A stretch of DNA of 64,000 nt from positions 992,001 through 1,056,000 of the forward strand of contig NZ_JAPEOB010000003.1 of assembly GCF_026341775.1 (NCBI RefSeq), read 5' to 3'. Both the position numbers and the translations under genes were made by a program. Under the pieces are notes generated by a model, which was not told where the DNA came from, searched no databases, and saw only the letters and a program-made list of their open reading frames with translations. Source of the stretch: Streptomyces sp. NBC_00654. Lineage in GTDB: Bacteria; Actinomycetota; Actinomycetes; Streptomycetales; Streptomycetaceae. Position 1 is the first letter of the stretch; every line of letters starts with the position of its first letter. Positions 8,485 through 16,733 of the stretch are shown piece after piece.

Positions 8485-9174
8485 TCACGCCTCCACCCGC
8501 ACCCCGATCTGCGCGGCGAACGCGGGTGCCAGCTCCATCAGCTGAGCCGGGCTGATCACCGCACCCGCCAGCCGCTCCACACCCCGGGCGATATCCAGCT
8601 CCGCAACCGTCCGCAGGTCCACCGACTCCATCCGTACGGAGCTGAAGTCGGCCCGCTTCAGCACACAGTCCCGGAACTCCACCCGCACCAGCTGCGCCTC
8701 ACCGAAGTCCGGCTCGGACAGCACACAGCCCTCGAACACGACGTCCTTCAGCCGGGCCTTCCGCAGATTCAGGTAGTCGATCTTCCCGCCGCGCACCACC
8801 ACCCGCTCCAGCACCGCGCCGTGCAGCTGCACCCCGCCCAGCCGGGCGTCCACGATCTCCACATCCCGCAGCGAAGCCCCCGCGAGATCGGTGCCCACAC
8901 CCCGTACCCCCGTGAGCACCGAGTCGATGAAGCGGGCTCTGACCAGCTCCGTACGGTCCAGGGCGCAGCCGTCCAGCGCGCAGTCCATGAAGCGGGCCCC
9001 CGGACCCGCTTCGTCGGCGAGGTCCACCGCCTCGAACCGCACACCGTCGTAGTCCCCGTCCGGCTCCAGCCCCACCCCGTCGTACGGAACGAGCGGCGGC
9101 AGCCGCACCTCCGGCCGACGCGCCGCCGTCAGGGTGTCCTTCTTGCCTCTGGTCCTGCCCGCACTTCCTGCCAT
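8485..9174 (-). CDS. Pentapeptide-repeat protein
   Basis: 229-aa cytosolic protein. After a basic N-terminus (MAGSAGRTRGKKDTL) it contains a long series of A(D/N)LXX-like pentapeptides (ALDGCALDRTELVRARFIDS, LRKARLKDVVFEGCVLSEPD, LKRADFSSVRMESVDLRTV) predicting a right-handed quadrilateral beta-helix. The ATG at 9174 is preferred over an upstream alternative because the upstream codons are unlike the protein. Some members shield DNA gyrase or bind DNA, but no specific function can be assigned here. Transcribed divergently from the SoxR-box gene. Confidence 0.88.
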   Translation of the reverse strand: MAGSAGRTRGKKDTLTAARRPEVRLPPLVPYDGVGLEPDGDYDGVRFEAVDLADEAGPGARFMDCALDGCALDRTELVRARFIDSVLTGVRGVGTDLAGASLRDVEIVDARLGGVQLHGAVLERVVVRGGKIDYLNLRKARLKDVVFEGCVLSEPDFGEAQLVRVEFRDCVLKRADFSSVRMESVDLRTVAELDIARGVERLAGAVISPAQLMELAPAFAAQIGVRVEA

Positions 9175-9233
9175 GACCCCATCGTGACGCACACCACTGA
9201 CAACGCCCGACCGGCAGGCGAACGGGAACCGGG

Positions 9234-9264
9234 TTGACCTCAAGAGCACTTGAGGTCACAGAGT
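9234..9264 (+). promoter_or_regulatory. SoxR box inside a 19-bp-spacer promoter
   Basis: A perfect inverted repeat, tgacctcaag (9235-9244) and cttgaggtca (9249-9258) around agca, contains the classic SoxR arms cctcaag and cttgagg with a 4-base centre, as in the known 18-bp sox boxes. It sits between a -35 ttgacc (9234-9239) and a -10 cagagt (9259-9264) separated by 19 bases. That over-long spacer is typical of promoters activated by MerR-family proteins. The controlled gene starts at 9303. Confidence 0.92.
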
Positions 9265-9302
9265 GGGGAGCGCCCACAGCACACGACTCCGGGGAGACCA
9301 CC

Positions 9303-10304
9303 ATGCGAGCCATCCGCCTCCACGCCTTCGGCCCCGCCGACAACCTGGTCCACGAATGGGCCGAGGACCCCCTGCCCGGCCCCGGCCAGGTACGGATCGC
9401 CGTGGCCGCGGCCGGCGTGCACCTCCTCGACGCCGCCCTGCGCGAAGGCATGACCGGCCCGTACGCGGCCGCCGCGGAACTGCCCACGATCCCGGGCCGG
9501 GAGGTCGCCGGAACGGTCGAGTCGCTCGGCGAGGGCACCGACCCCGCGTGGCTCGGCAAGCGCGTCGTCGTCCACATCGGCATGGCCCCCGGCGGCTACG
9601 CCGAACTCACGGTCGCCGACGCCGACCGGCTCCACGAGATCCCGGCCGGACTCGACGAGGCCGCGGCCGTCGCCATGATCGGCACGGGCCGCACGACCCT
9701 CGGCATCCTCGCGTTCACCGAGCTGGGCCCGGACTCCGTGGTCATCATCCCCGCCGCGGCGGGCGGCATCGGCACCCTGCTCGTGCAGTACGCCAAGAAC
9801 GCCGGAGCCACCGTCATCGGCCTCGCGGGCGGCCCCGCCAAGGTCGCCCGGGTCGAGGCCAACGGCGCCGACCTCGCCGTCGACTACACGCTCCCCGACT
9901 GGCCCGGCCGGGTCCGCGCCCACCTGGACAGGATCGGCCGCCGCGCCACCGTCGTCTACGACTCCGTCGGCGGGGTCACCGCCCGCGCCGCCGTCGACCT
10001 CCTCGGCACGGGCGGGGCGCACATCGTGTTCGGCTGGTCCGGCGAGGACCTCCACAAGGGCGGCCCGCTCACCTTCACCCCCGAGGAGATCGCCGAACGC
10101 GGCATCACGTCCGAGAGCGTGCTCGGCCCCGCCATGGTCCAGAAGGGCGGCGGACTGCGCGCCCTGGAGACCCTGGCCCTCGCCGAGGCCGCGGCCGGCC
10201 GGCTGCGCCCCTCCGTCCAGCGCTACCCGCTCGCCGAAGCGGCCGCGGCCCACCGCGCCATGGAAACCCGCGGCACGATGGGCAAGGTCGTCCTGGAACC
10301 GTAG
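9303..10304 (+). CDS. NADPH:quinone oxidoreductase-like MDR protein (SoxR target)
   Basis: 333-aa zinc-independent member of the medium-chain dehydrogenase/reductase superfamily (quinone reductase group). N-terminal GroES-like domain (MRAIRLHAFGPADNLVHEWA, IPGREVAGTVESLG) and a Rossmann domain with the NADPH motif AAAGGIGTLLVQYAK. No structural zinc cysteines are seen. The ATG at 9303 follows a ggggaga ribosome site. The SoxR box upstream implies induction by redox-cycling quinones or phenazine-like antibiotics. In S. coelicolor SoxR controls a handful of such oxidoreductase genes and is triggered by actinorhodin. The likely role is detoxification or modification of quinonoid compounds. Confidence 0.9.
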   Translation: MRAIRLHAFGPADNLVHEWAEDPLPGPGQVRIAVAAAGVHLLDAALREGMTGPYAAAAELPTIPGREVAGTVESLGEGTDPAWLGKRVVVHIGMAPGGYAELTVADADRLHEIPAGLDEAAAVAMIGTGRTTLGILAFTELGPDSVVIIPAAAGGIGTLLVQYAKNAGATVIGLAGGPAKVARVEANGADLAVDYTLPDWPGRVRAHLDRIGRRATVVYDSVGGVTARAAVDLLGTGGAHIVFGWSGEDLHKGGPLTFTPEEIAERGITSESVLGPAMVQKGGGLRALETLALAEAAAGRLRPSVQRYPLAEAAAAHRAMETRGTMGKVVLEP

Positions 10305-10386
10305 AACCGGAACCCCGCGCACGCCCGCGCGCCGGCAACTCCCGCCACCGGTTCCCGACGTCGGTGCCCACCGCCGGCTCCCGACG

Positions 10387-10869
10387 TCAGCTCGCGCCGA
10401 GCTCCGCCAGCGCCCCGTCCGTCAGCCGGTACACCGTCCACTCGTCCTGCGGCCGCGCGCCCAGCGACTCGTAGAAGGCGATGGACGGGGCGTTCCAGTT
10501 CAGCACCGACCACTCCAGGCGCTCGTAACCCCGCTCCCGGCAGATCCGCGCCAGTTCCGTCAGCAGGGCCTTCCCATGACCGCCGCCGCGCCGCTCCGGA
10601 CGTACGTACAGGTCCTCCAGGTAGATACCGTGCACCCCGCGCCAGGTCGAGAAGTTGAGGAACCACAGCGCGAATCCGACCACCTCGCCGTCGCCCCCAC
10701 CGTCCGCCACCGCGACATGCGCGTACGCGGCGGGCCGGTCGCCGAACAGGGCCTCGTGCAACTGCTCCTCGGTGGCGTTCGCCTCGTCGAGGGCCTTCTC
10801 GTACTCGGCCAGTTCGCGCACCATGGCGTGGATGACCGGGACATCAGCGGGGGTAGCGGTACGAATCAT
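10387..10869 (-). CDS. GNAT N-acetyltransferase (diamine-type)
   Basis: 160-aa single-domain GNAT enzyme. Starts MIRTATPADVPVIHAMVREL. The acetyl-CoA loop is in VRPERRGGGHGKALLTELAR, and the motif SWRGVHGIYLEDL-like strand with FYESLGA near the C-terminus places it close to spermidine/diamine N-acetyltransferases (the W-ST-LEDLYV signature). The frame continues upstream, but the ATG at 10869 is the only start matching the domain edge. It acetylates a small amine or peptide using acetyl-CoA; the substrate cannot be read from sequence. Converges on the SoxR-box gene. Confidence 0.88.
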   Translation of the reverse strand: MIRTATPADVPVIHAMVRELAEYEKALDEANATEEQLHEALFGDRPAAYAHVAVADGGGDGEVVGFALWFLNFSTWRGVHGIYLEDLYVRPERRGGGHGKALLTELARICRERGYERLEWSVLNWNAPSIAFYESLGARPQDEWTVYRLTDGALAELGAS

Positions 10870-10943
10870 GGGGGCAGCGTAAGCAGGCGCCCGCCCCGGC
10901 CCCCACCCCGGTCCGCCCCGTACCGGTCCGCCCGCTCCCCCGC

Positions 10944-11864
10944 CTACCCCCGGCGCGCCAGCAGCTGCCGGGCGATCTCCGCGTGGTCCCCGGACAGCCG
11001 CCGCTGCCCGCCCTCGATCGCCCACAGCCCGTTCTGCAGCACCCGGCCGAGCGTCCAGGCCCGCGCACGTGCCCGGTCCCGGTCCATGCCCAGCGCCTCC
11101 GTCAGCGCGTCGAACCGCCACCCCACCTCCGCCGCGTCGAACCGGTTGTCCAGCGCCGGGAACAGCTCGAAGCCGGGGTCCCCGGCCAGTGGTTTCGGGT
11201 CCAGCGCCACCCACTCGTGGGCCCGGCCCGTCTCCGCCCGGCCGGCCAGGATGTTGTCGTAGTGCAGGTCCCAGTGGAGCAGCCGGCCGCCCGGCTCGCC
11301 CGCCACCTCCCGTACCGCCGCCGCGCAGTCGGTCAGCAGCCGCCGCTCCGACTCCTCCGCCAGCGCCCCGACCGCCCCCGGCACCCGGTCCAGCATCCGC
11401 GCCGCGATCTGCCCGAGCCCCCGCAGCCCGTCCGGCGCCGGTACGGCGGTGAGCCGGGCCAGTACCTCCGCGAGGATCCGCACCGCCTCCCGCGCGTCCG
11501 CCACGGCCGACAGCGGGCGGCGCTCGTCCAGCCGCTCCAGCAGCAGCGTGCCGGTCACCGGGTCATGGCCGAGCAGCCCCACCGCCCCGGCCCCCGCCGC
11601 GCCCCACACCCGCAGCGCGACCGGCTCCCCCGCCGTCTCCTCGTCCGCGATCTGAAGCTTCAGCGCGGCCGGGCACCCGTCCGCCTCCCGCACCACGGGC
11701 AGCACCAGCGCGCACATGCCGGACATCGACGCGCCGTCCGGCCGCAGCCCCCACTCCTCCAGGAACCGGGCGGCCAGCCCCGGCAGCGCGGCGATGAACG
11801 CCCGCCCGGCCTCCCCGTTGTACGTGGACTGGGTATCGATCAGCTCATCCGGAATGTCGATCAC
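10944..11864 (-). CDS. Streptomycin 6-kinase-like phosphotransferase (APH(6)/HUR family)
   Basis: 306-aa kinase of the aminoglycoside/hydroxyurea phosphotransferase family. Catalytic motifs are HWDLHYDNIL (catalytic Asp and Asn) and WVALDPKPLAGDPGFEL (metal-binding Asp). The N-lobe is short, with a probable Lys in AALKLQIADEE. Family members inactivate streptomycin or hydroxyurea by phosphorylation, but many chromosomal copies have unknown substrates, so this is not evidence of resistance by itself. The start at 11864 sits only 32 bases from the divergent rhomboid-like gene, so the promoters must overlap the coding ends. Confidence 0.85.
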   Translation of the reverse strand: MIDIPDELIDTQSTYNGEAGRAFIAALPGLAARFLEEWGLRPDGASMSGMCALVLPVVREADGCPAALKLQIADEETAGEPVALRVWGAAGAGAVGLLGHDPVTGTLLLERLDERRPLSAVADAREAVRILAEVLARLTAVPAPDGLRGLGQIAARMLDRVPGAVGALAEESERRLLTDCAAAVREVAGEPGGRLLHWDLHYDNILAGRAETGRAHEWVALDPKPLAGDPGFELFPALDNRFDAAEVGWRFDALTEALGMDRDRARARAWTLGRVLQNGLWAIEGGQRRLSGDHAEIARQLLARRG

Positions 11865-11896
11865 GCTCGGGATCGTAGGCCGTGGGTCAATCGGCT

Positions 11897-12631
11897 ATGC
11901 CCCGAAACCACCGGCCGGGCCACGGGCGGGCCGACGCCACCGACACCGCGGCCGCCCCCGGTGCGGGCCCCGGTCCCGCGAAGACCACCACCGCCCTCAC
12001 CGCCGTGCGCCGCTGGGTCACCGGCGCCCCCGGCACGTACCTCTGGCTGACGGTCCTCTTCGTCACCACCGTCGTCATGCACCGGATGTCACCGGACTTC
12101 GAGGAGGACTTCCTGCGCCAGCGCTCGACCAACATCCACGAGCTGTCGCAGAACCCCGTCCGGGTCCTCGTCACCAGCGCCCTGTGGATCGACGGCGGGC
12201 GATGGCTCCCGTACGCCGTGCTGTTCACCGTCTTCCACGCCACCGCCGAACACTGGCTCGGCACCCTGCGCTGGCTCGGCGTGGCCGCCGCCGCCCACAT
12301 CCTCGCCACCCTGGTCAGCGAGGGCGTCCTGGCCTGGGCGATCCGGCACGGGCACGCACCGCAGTCCGCGGCCAACACCCTGGACGTCGGAGTCAGTTAC
12401 GCGCTCGCGGGTGTCGTCGCCGTCCTCACCTACCGGGTCCGTCCGCCCTGGCGGTACGTGTACGCCTTCGCCGTCCTCGTCTTCTACGGCATCCCGCTCG
12501 TCACCGGCCGCACCTTCACCGACCTGGGCCATTTCACCGCCGTACTGATCGGCCTCGCCTGCTACCCGCTGACCCGCAACCCGCCGGGTTCGCGTACCGC
12601 GCACAAGACGAGAACCCCTGTCGCGCAGTAA
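11897..12631 (+). CDS. Rhomboid-like membrane protein
   Basis: About 244-aa integral membrane protein with a cytoplasmic N-terminus and roughly six hydrophobic segments (TYLWLTVLFVTTVVM, YAVLFTVFHATAEHWLG, YVYAFAVLVFYGIPLV). It keeps rhomboid-like features: Ser in LDVGVSYALAG and His in DLGHFTAVLIGL on separate segments, which could form the Ser-His dyad of an intramembrane protease. A GTG five codons upstream (11882) is an alternative start. Whether it cleaves proteins is not known; some relatives are pseudoproteases. Confidence 0.75.
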   Translation: MPRNHRPGHGRADATDTAAAPGAGPGPAKTTTALTAVRRWVTGAPGTYLWLTVLFVTTVVMHRMSPDFEEDFLRQRSTNIHELSQNPVRVLVTSALWIDGGRWLPYAVLFTVFHATAEHWLGTLRWLGVAAAAHILATLVSEGVLAWAIRHGHAPQSAANTLDVGVSYALAGVVAVLTYRVRPPWRYVYAFAVLVFYGIPLVTGRTFTDLGHFTAVLIGLACYPLTRNPPGSRTAHKTRTPVAQ

Positions 12632-12680
12632 CGTCCCGTCACACAGAGTCTCGGCGCACAGCGGACACCCCAGGGGCATC

Positions 12681-14090
12681 ATGAGCACCGTCAGTACCGT
12701 CAACGGCGGCATATCGTTCTGGTACGCGCAGGAGGGCACTCCCGCCCCCCGCGAACCCCTGCCCGGCGACGCGACCGCGGACGTCTGCATCGTCGGGGGC
12801 GGATACACCGGACTCTGGACGGCGTACTACCTCAAGAAGGCCGTCCCCTTCCTCAACATCACCGTGCTGGAAGCCAGGTTCTGCGGCTACGGCGCCTCGG
12901 GGCGCAACGGCGGCTGGCTCTACAACGGCATCGCGGGGCGCGACCGGTACGCGAAGCTCCACGGCCACGACGCGGCGGTCCGGCTCCAGAAGGCGATGAA
13001 CGACACCGTCGACGAGGTCATCACCGTCGCCGCCGACGAGAACATCGACGCCGACATCCACCGGGGCGGCGTCCTGGAAGTGGCCCACACACCGGCGCAG
13101 CTCGCCCGTCTGAAGGACTTCCACTCCGTGGAGATCGCGTTCGGCGAGACGGACCGCGTCCTGCGCGGCGCCCGCGAGACCGCCGAGCGCGTCAAGGTCA
13201 CCGGAGCGGTCGGCTCCACCTGGACCCCGCACGGCGCGCGGCTGCACCCGGCCAAGCTGGTCAAGGGACTCGCCGACACCGTGGAGGCCCTCGGCGTCAC
13301 GATCCACGAGTCGACGCCCGTCACCGAGATCAAGGCCAAGCACGCCATCACTCCGTACGGCACGGTCCGCGCGCCCTACATCCTGCGCTGCACCGAGGGC
13401 TACACGGCGAACCTCAAGGGCCAAAGACGCACCTGGCTCCCGATGAACTCCTCCATGATCGTCACCGAACCGCTGCCCGCGTCCGTCTGGGACACCATCG
13501 GCTGGGAGGGCCGCGAGACGCTGGGCGACATGGCGCACGCGTACGTCTACGCCCAGCGCACCGCCGACGGCCGTATCGCCCTGGGCGGCCGGGGCGTGCC
13601 CTACCGCTACGGCTCCGCCGCGGCGCGCGTCAACGACGCGGCCCGTACCCGGCCCGCCACCGTCGAAGCCCTCCGCGACCTCCTGGTCCGCTTCTTCCCC
13701 ACCACGGCGGGCACCCGGATCGACCACACCTGGTCCGGCGTCCTCGGCGTCCCCCGCGACTGGTGCGCCACCGTCACCCTGGACCGCTCCACCGGCCTCG
13801 GCTGGGCGGGCGGCTACGTCGGTTCCGGCGTGGCCACCGCCAACCTCGCCGCCCGTACCCTGCGCGACCTGATCCAGCAGGACTCCGGCCAGGCGGGCCC
13901 CACCGAACTGACCGCCCTGCCCTGGGTCGGCCACAAGGTCCGACGCTGGGAACCTGAACCCTTCCGGTGGCTCGGCGTCCACGGCATGTACGCCGCCTAC
14001 CGCGCCGCCGACCGCCGGGAGTCGGCCTCCCCGCGGCTCGCCACCGACCCGCTCGCCAGAGCGGCGGACCGGATCGCGGGACGGGGCTGA
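12681..14090 (+). CDS. FAD-dependent oxidoreductase (DAO family)
   Basis: 469-aa flavoprotein of the D-amino-acid oxidase/glycine oxidase fold. The dinucleotide motif is VCIVGGGYTGLWTAYYLKK (residues 35-53), followed by the ARFCGYGASGRNGGWL segment typical of gamma-glutamylputrescine oxidase-type enzymes (PuuB/OrdL), and a C-terminal GWAGGYVGSGVATANLAART flavin-contact region. It probably oxidises an amine or amino acid to imine and hydrogen peroxide. Single gene, with no transporter or aminotransferase beside it. The substrate is not determinable. Confidence 0.88.
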   Translation: MSTVSTVNGGISFWYAQEGTPAPREPLPGDATADVCIVGGGYTGLWTAYYLKKAVPFLNITVLEARFCGYGASGRNGGWLYNGIAGRDRYAKLHGHDAAVRLQKAMNDTVDEVITVAADENIDADIHRGGVLEVAHTPAQLARLKDFHSVEIAFGETDRVLRGARETAERVKVTGAVGSTWTPHGARLHPAKLVKGLADTVEALGVTIHESTPVTEIKAKHAITPYGTVRAPYILRCTEGYTANLKGQRRTWLPMNSSMIVTEPLPASVWDTIGWEGRETLGDMAHAYVYAQRTADGRIALGGRGVPYRYGSAAARVNDAARTRPATVEALRDLLVRFFPTTAGTRIDHTWSGVLGVPRDWCATVTLDRSTGLGWAGGYVGSGVATANLAARTLRDLIQQDSGQAGPTELTALPWVGHKVRRWEPEPFRWLGVHGMYAAYRAADRRESASPRLATDPLARAADRIAGRG

Positions 14091-14199
14091 GCCGTGTCCG
14101 CGGCCTCCCGCCCGGACCGTCCGCGCCGGGCGGTGCGGGCCGTAGTCCGACGAGCCGTCACGGACCCCTCCCATCCACGCCAAATCACCTATATACAGC

Positions 14200-14360
14200 G
14201 CCGCGAAGAGCAGCAGGCTGGCGAAGGCGAACACATCGGCCGCGCCCGTCAGTTCGCGGTCCGCGACGGCCTGTTCGGGCGCCATGTAGGCGGGCGTCCC
14301 GATGATCATGCCGGTCCTGGTCAGCCTGCTCTGGTCGACCGCCCGCGCCACGCCGAAGTT
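14200..14360 (-). pseudogene. Remnant of a serine/threonine protein kinase
   Basis: About 54 codons on the minus strand read NFGVARAVDQSRLTRTGM, IIGTPAYMAPEQAV, then GAADVFAFASLLLFAAL: the activation segment and P+1 loop of a PknB-type kinase. The DFG Asp is replaced (NFG), the N-lobe and catalytic loop are absent upstream, and the C-lobe breaks off. Directly upstream, in another frame, are the codons SSIKL, as if a few bases had been lost inside an IKL..DFG stretch. It is clearly non-functional and abuts the ricin-domain remnant on the other strand. Confidence 0.75.
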
Positions 14361-15326
14361 TGATCGAGGAGGCCGAGCCGGAGCGAGGGACGACAGCTGC
14401 GGCGGTGCCCGCTCCCGCACCCGTCGCGCAACCCGGTCCGCCCGGGGCCGCCACGACCGGCAAGGCCGCCCGTGCGCCGCGCGAGCGCCGCACCCGGGTG
14501 CTGTTCGTCGCACTCCCCGTCGTGGTGACGGTGGGCACGACACTGACCCTGGCGCTCGGGCCCTACCGGATCGGCGCCCCGCAGGGCGCGGGCCCGGGCG
14601 GCTCGACACCGTCGGCCACCGCCGGTCCCTCCCAGTCCGCGGCGGGCGGCCGCGCACCGAGCACCATTGCCCCCGTCCCCCAGCCCCTCGGACGCCAAGC
14701 CGGGGGCGAGTTCCGCCACGCCGGGCGCCTCCTCCGGCGCACCGGAGGGCGGCGGCGCCAAGGACGGCGGCGGCGCGGGCGACGCCGGCCCCTCGGGCGG
14801 CTCCGGCAACGGCGGCGGCCCCTCGGGCGGTTCGGGTGACGGAGGCGGGTCCGACGGCTCAGGCGGTTCGGGCAGCTCCGGCGGGTCGGACGGTTCCGGC
14901 GGTGGACAGACAACCGCGCCCACGGGGCAGCGGTACCTGAAGAACGCGTCCATGAGCCGATGCCTCGCGGACTCCGCCTCGCCGTTCGGGGGCAGCGACG
15001 TACGCAACGAGGTGTGCGGTGAGCCGGCCCACAACGGAGTCACCCTGTACTACCGGTGGACGTACAAGGCCACATCCGACGGCATGTTCAAGCTCGTCAG
15101 CCAGGGCACCGGCAAGTGCCTGCGGGCGAACGGCCCGGCCGGGCTCTCCATCGAGACCTGCAACGGCTCCGAGTCGCAGACCTGGCGGATCGGGGCGACG
15201 CGGCCGAACGGCCACACCCTGATGAACGTGGCCGAGAGGACCTGCCTCCAGATGGCGAGCAGCATCGGATTCCTCACCACGACCTGCGACCCCTCGGAGC
15301 CCTCACAGCTCTGGCGCGGAGCCTGA
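14360..15326 (+). pseudogene. Frameshifted membrane-anchored ricin-type lectin protein
   Basis: Two forward frames together look like one protein. The first (from a TTG at 14360) has a Pro/Ala-rich segment, one membrane helix (VLFVALPVVVTVGTTLTLAL) and a Ser/Pro linker. The second (open from about 14667) continues with a Gly/Ser-rich linker and a C-terminal ricin B-like beta-trefoil (YLKNASMSRCLADSAS, FKLVSQGTGKCLRANG, SQTWRIG, SQLWRGA). The switch falls in a C-rich run near 14665-14695. Either this is a real frameshift or sequencing error, or only the second frame is used. No intact N-terminal effector domain is visible. Confidence 0.6.
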
Positions 15327-15435
15327 CCGCCGGCTCCCCACGCGGTGCCGCCACGCCCTCCGCGCCCGCCGGGGACAGCGCACACCAGCCCTGCGCCAGG
15401 GCGGTCAGTGCGGGGACGGTGGCGGTGGCGGTCAT
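15274..15435 (-). other. Possible truncated small ORF
   Basis: A minus-strand ATG at 15435 with a good ggaggg ribosome site starts MTATATVPALTALAQGWCAL, which reads like a genuine N-terminus. After about 25 codons it degenerates into arginine/proline-rich sequence typical of an out-of-frame shadow, and it runs into the ricin-domain coding end. Probably the stub of a gene whose remainder was deleted. I do not recognise the family. Confidence 0.3.
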
Positions 15436-15538
15436 GTCGACGCGTCCCTCCGTACGAGCCCGGGAACTCGCGCTCCGGACCATGTTCCGGGACAGCCCCT
15501 CCGTCACACGCGATGAGACCTACGCCGGTATGCCGCGC

Positions 15539-15568
15539 TTGCGAATAGCCCGCGCATGCAATTATTGT
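15539..15568 (+). promoter_or_regulatory. Candidate promoter of the aldo/keto reductase
   Basis: ttgcga (15539-15544), an 18-base spacer and tattgt (15563-15568) lie in a locally AT-rich patch 61 bases before the start codon at 15629. The elements fit the major sigma factor only moderately. Confidence 0.4.
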
Positions 15569-15628
15569 GGTCGCTGGTAAGGCGCTCAACGCACCACTCC
15601 CCCCTCGCAGCACCGAGAAGAGAACGTC

Positions 15629-16459
15629 ATGGACTCCACCCCCACCCCCACCCTCACCCTGAACAACGGCGTCACCATGCCGCAGCTCGGCTTCGGCGTC
15701 TTCCAGGTCCCCGACGAGGAGACCACCGCCGCCGTCGGCACCGCCCTCGAAGCCGGATACCGCAGCATCGACACCGCCGCGATCTACGGCAACGAGCGGG
15801 GAGTCGGCCGGGCGCTCGCCGAGTCCGGCCTCGCCCGCGACGAACTCTTCATCACCACCAAGCTCTGGAACGCCGACCAGGGCTACGACGCGGCGCTCAC
15901 CGCCTTCGACGCCTCCCTCGACAAGCTGGGGCTCGACCACGTCGACCTGTACCTGATCCACTGGCCGACCCCCGCCCGGGACCTCTACACCGACACCTGG
16001 CGCGCCTTCGAGAAGCTGCTCGCCGACGGCCGCACCCGGGCCATCGGCGTCTCCAACTTCCAGCCCGCACACCTGGAGCGCCTGCTCGCCGACGCCTCGG
16101 TCGTCCCCGCGGTCAACCAGGTGGAGCTCCACCCGGGCCTCCAGCAGCGCGAACTGCGCGCATTCCACGCCCGCCACGGCATCGCCACCGAAGCCTGGAG
16201 CCCCCTCGCCCAGGGCGCCGTACTCCAGGACGAGGCGGTCACCTCGATCGCCGCCCGGCACGACAGGAGCCCGGCCCAGGTCGTCCTGCGCTGGCACCTC
16301 CAACTCGGCAACGTGGTCATCCCCAAGTCGGTCACCGAGGCCCGCATCCGCGAGAACCTCGACGTCTTCGGCTTCGAGCTCTCCCCCCGGGAGATGGACG
16401 CCCTCGCCGGCCTGGACCGCGACATGCGCACCGGCCCGGACCCCGACACCCTCAACTGA
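15629..16459 (+). CDS. Aldo/keto reductase (2,5-diketogluconate reductase type)
   Basis: 276-aa NADPH-dependent reductase with the full catalytic tetrad: D48 and Y53 (GYRSIDTAAIYGNE), K78 (ITTKLWNADQGYD) and H111 (VDLYLIHWPTP). Also shows the family segments AIGVSNFQPAHLERL and VVIPKSVTEARIRENLDVFG (cofactor-binding). The (beta/alpha)8 barrel is complete and of normal length (AKR family 5 type). It reduces aldehydes or ketones of unknown identity. A long hairpin terminator follows at 16509. Confidence 0.93.
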   Translation: MDSTPTPTLTLNNGVTMPQLGFGVFQVPDEETTAAVGTALEAGYRSIDTAAIYGNERGVGRALAESGLARDELFITTKLWNADQGYDAALTAFDASLDKLGLDHVDLYLIHWPTPARDLYTDTWRAFEKLLADGRTRAIGVSNFQPAHLERLLADASVVPAVNQVELHPGLQQRELRAFHARHGIATEAWSPLAQGAVLQDEAVTSIAARHDRSPAQVVLRWHLQLGNVVIPKSVTEARIRENLDVFGFELSPREMDALAGLDRDMRTGPDPDTLN

Positions 16460-16508
16460 CACCCCCGGCCGACCACCAGGCACACCGCACCCGCACCCGC
16501 CCAACAGA

Positions 16509-16543
16509 AAAGCCCAGCTCAGAGCGCATCTGAGCTGGGCTTT
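16509..16543. terminator. Strong bidirectional terminator
   Basis: Perfect 15-base arms aaagcccagctcaga and tctgagctgggcttt enclose gcgca. It ends both the aldo/keto reductase transcript (+) and the tRNA-Thr transcript (-), each side carrying a short A or T run. Confidence 0.85.
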
Positions 16544-16548
16544 CGCGG

Positions 16549-16622
16549 AGCCCCCTGTCGGATTCGAACCGACGACCTACGCATTACAAGTGCGTTGCTC
16601 TGGCCAACTGAGCTAAGGAGGC
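16549..16622 (-). tRNA. tRNA-Thr (anticodon UGU)
   Basis: 74-base tRNA cloverleaf on the minus strand. The seven-pair acceptor stem joins gcctcct to agggggc with one G-T pair. The anticodon loop is cttgtaa, giving anticodon TGT (reads ACA), and the T-arm contains ggttcgaatcc. CCA is not encoded in full. It stands alone, followed directly by the terminator at 16509-16543. Confidence 0.95.
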
Positions 16623-16687
16623 GTGCCGGAGCAGTGTATCCAACGACGCGCGGGGACCGGACGAGATATTCCGGGTGACCAGGACTA

Positions 16688-16716
16688 CTGACAGATTCGA
16701 AAACGCCAGGTAGCGT
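16688..16716 (+). promoter_or_regulatory. msiK promoter
   Basis: ctgaca (16688-16693), a 17-base spacer and tagcgt (16711-16716) match the Streptomyces housekeeping (HrdB) pattern. Predicted transcription start is near 16723, about 80 bases before the ATG. Confidence 0.65.
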
Positions 16717-16733
16717 CACATCGGGCCCACTCA

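Noticed and set aside
10944..11864. Streptomycin resistance gene
   Set aside because: The APH(6)/HUR fold is clear, but chromosomal relatives are common with unknown substrates, so only the family is claimed.
12639..14657. 672-codon minus-strand frame opposite the DAO oxidoreductase
   Set aside because: Only its first part (14200-14360) looks like protein, the kinase remnant; the rest is antisense to a real gene.
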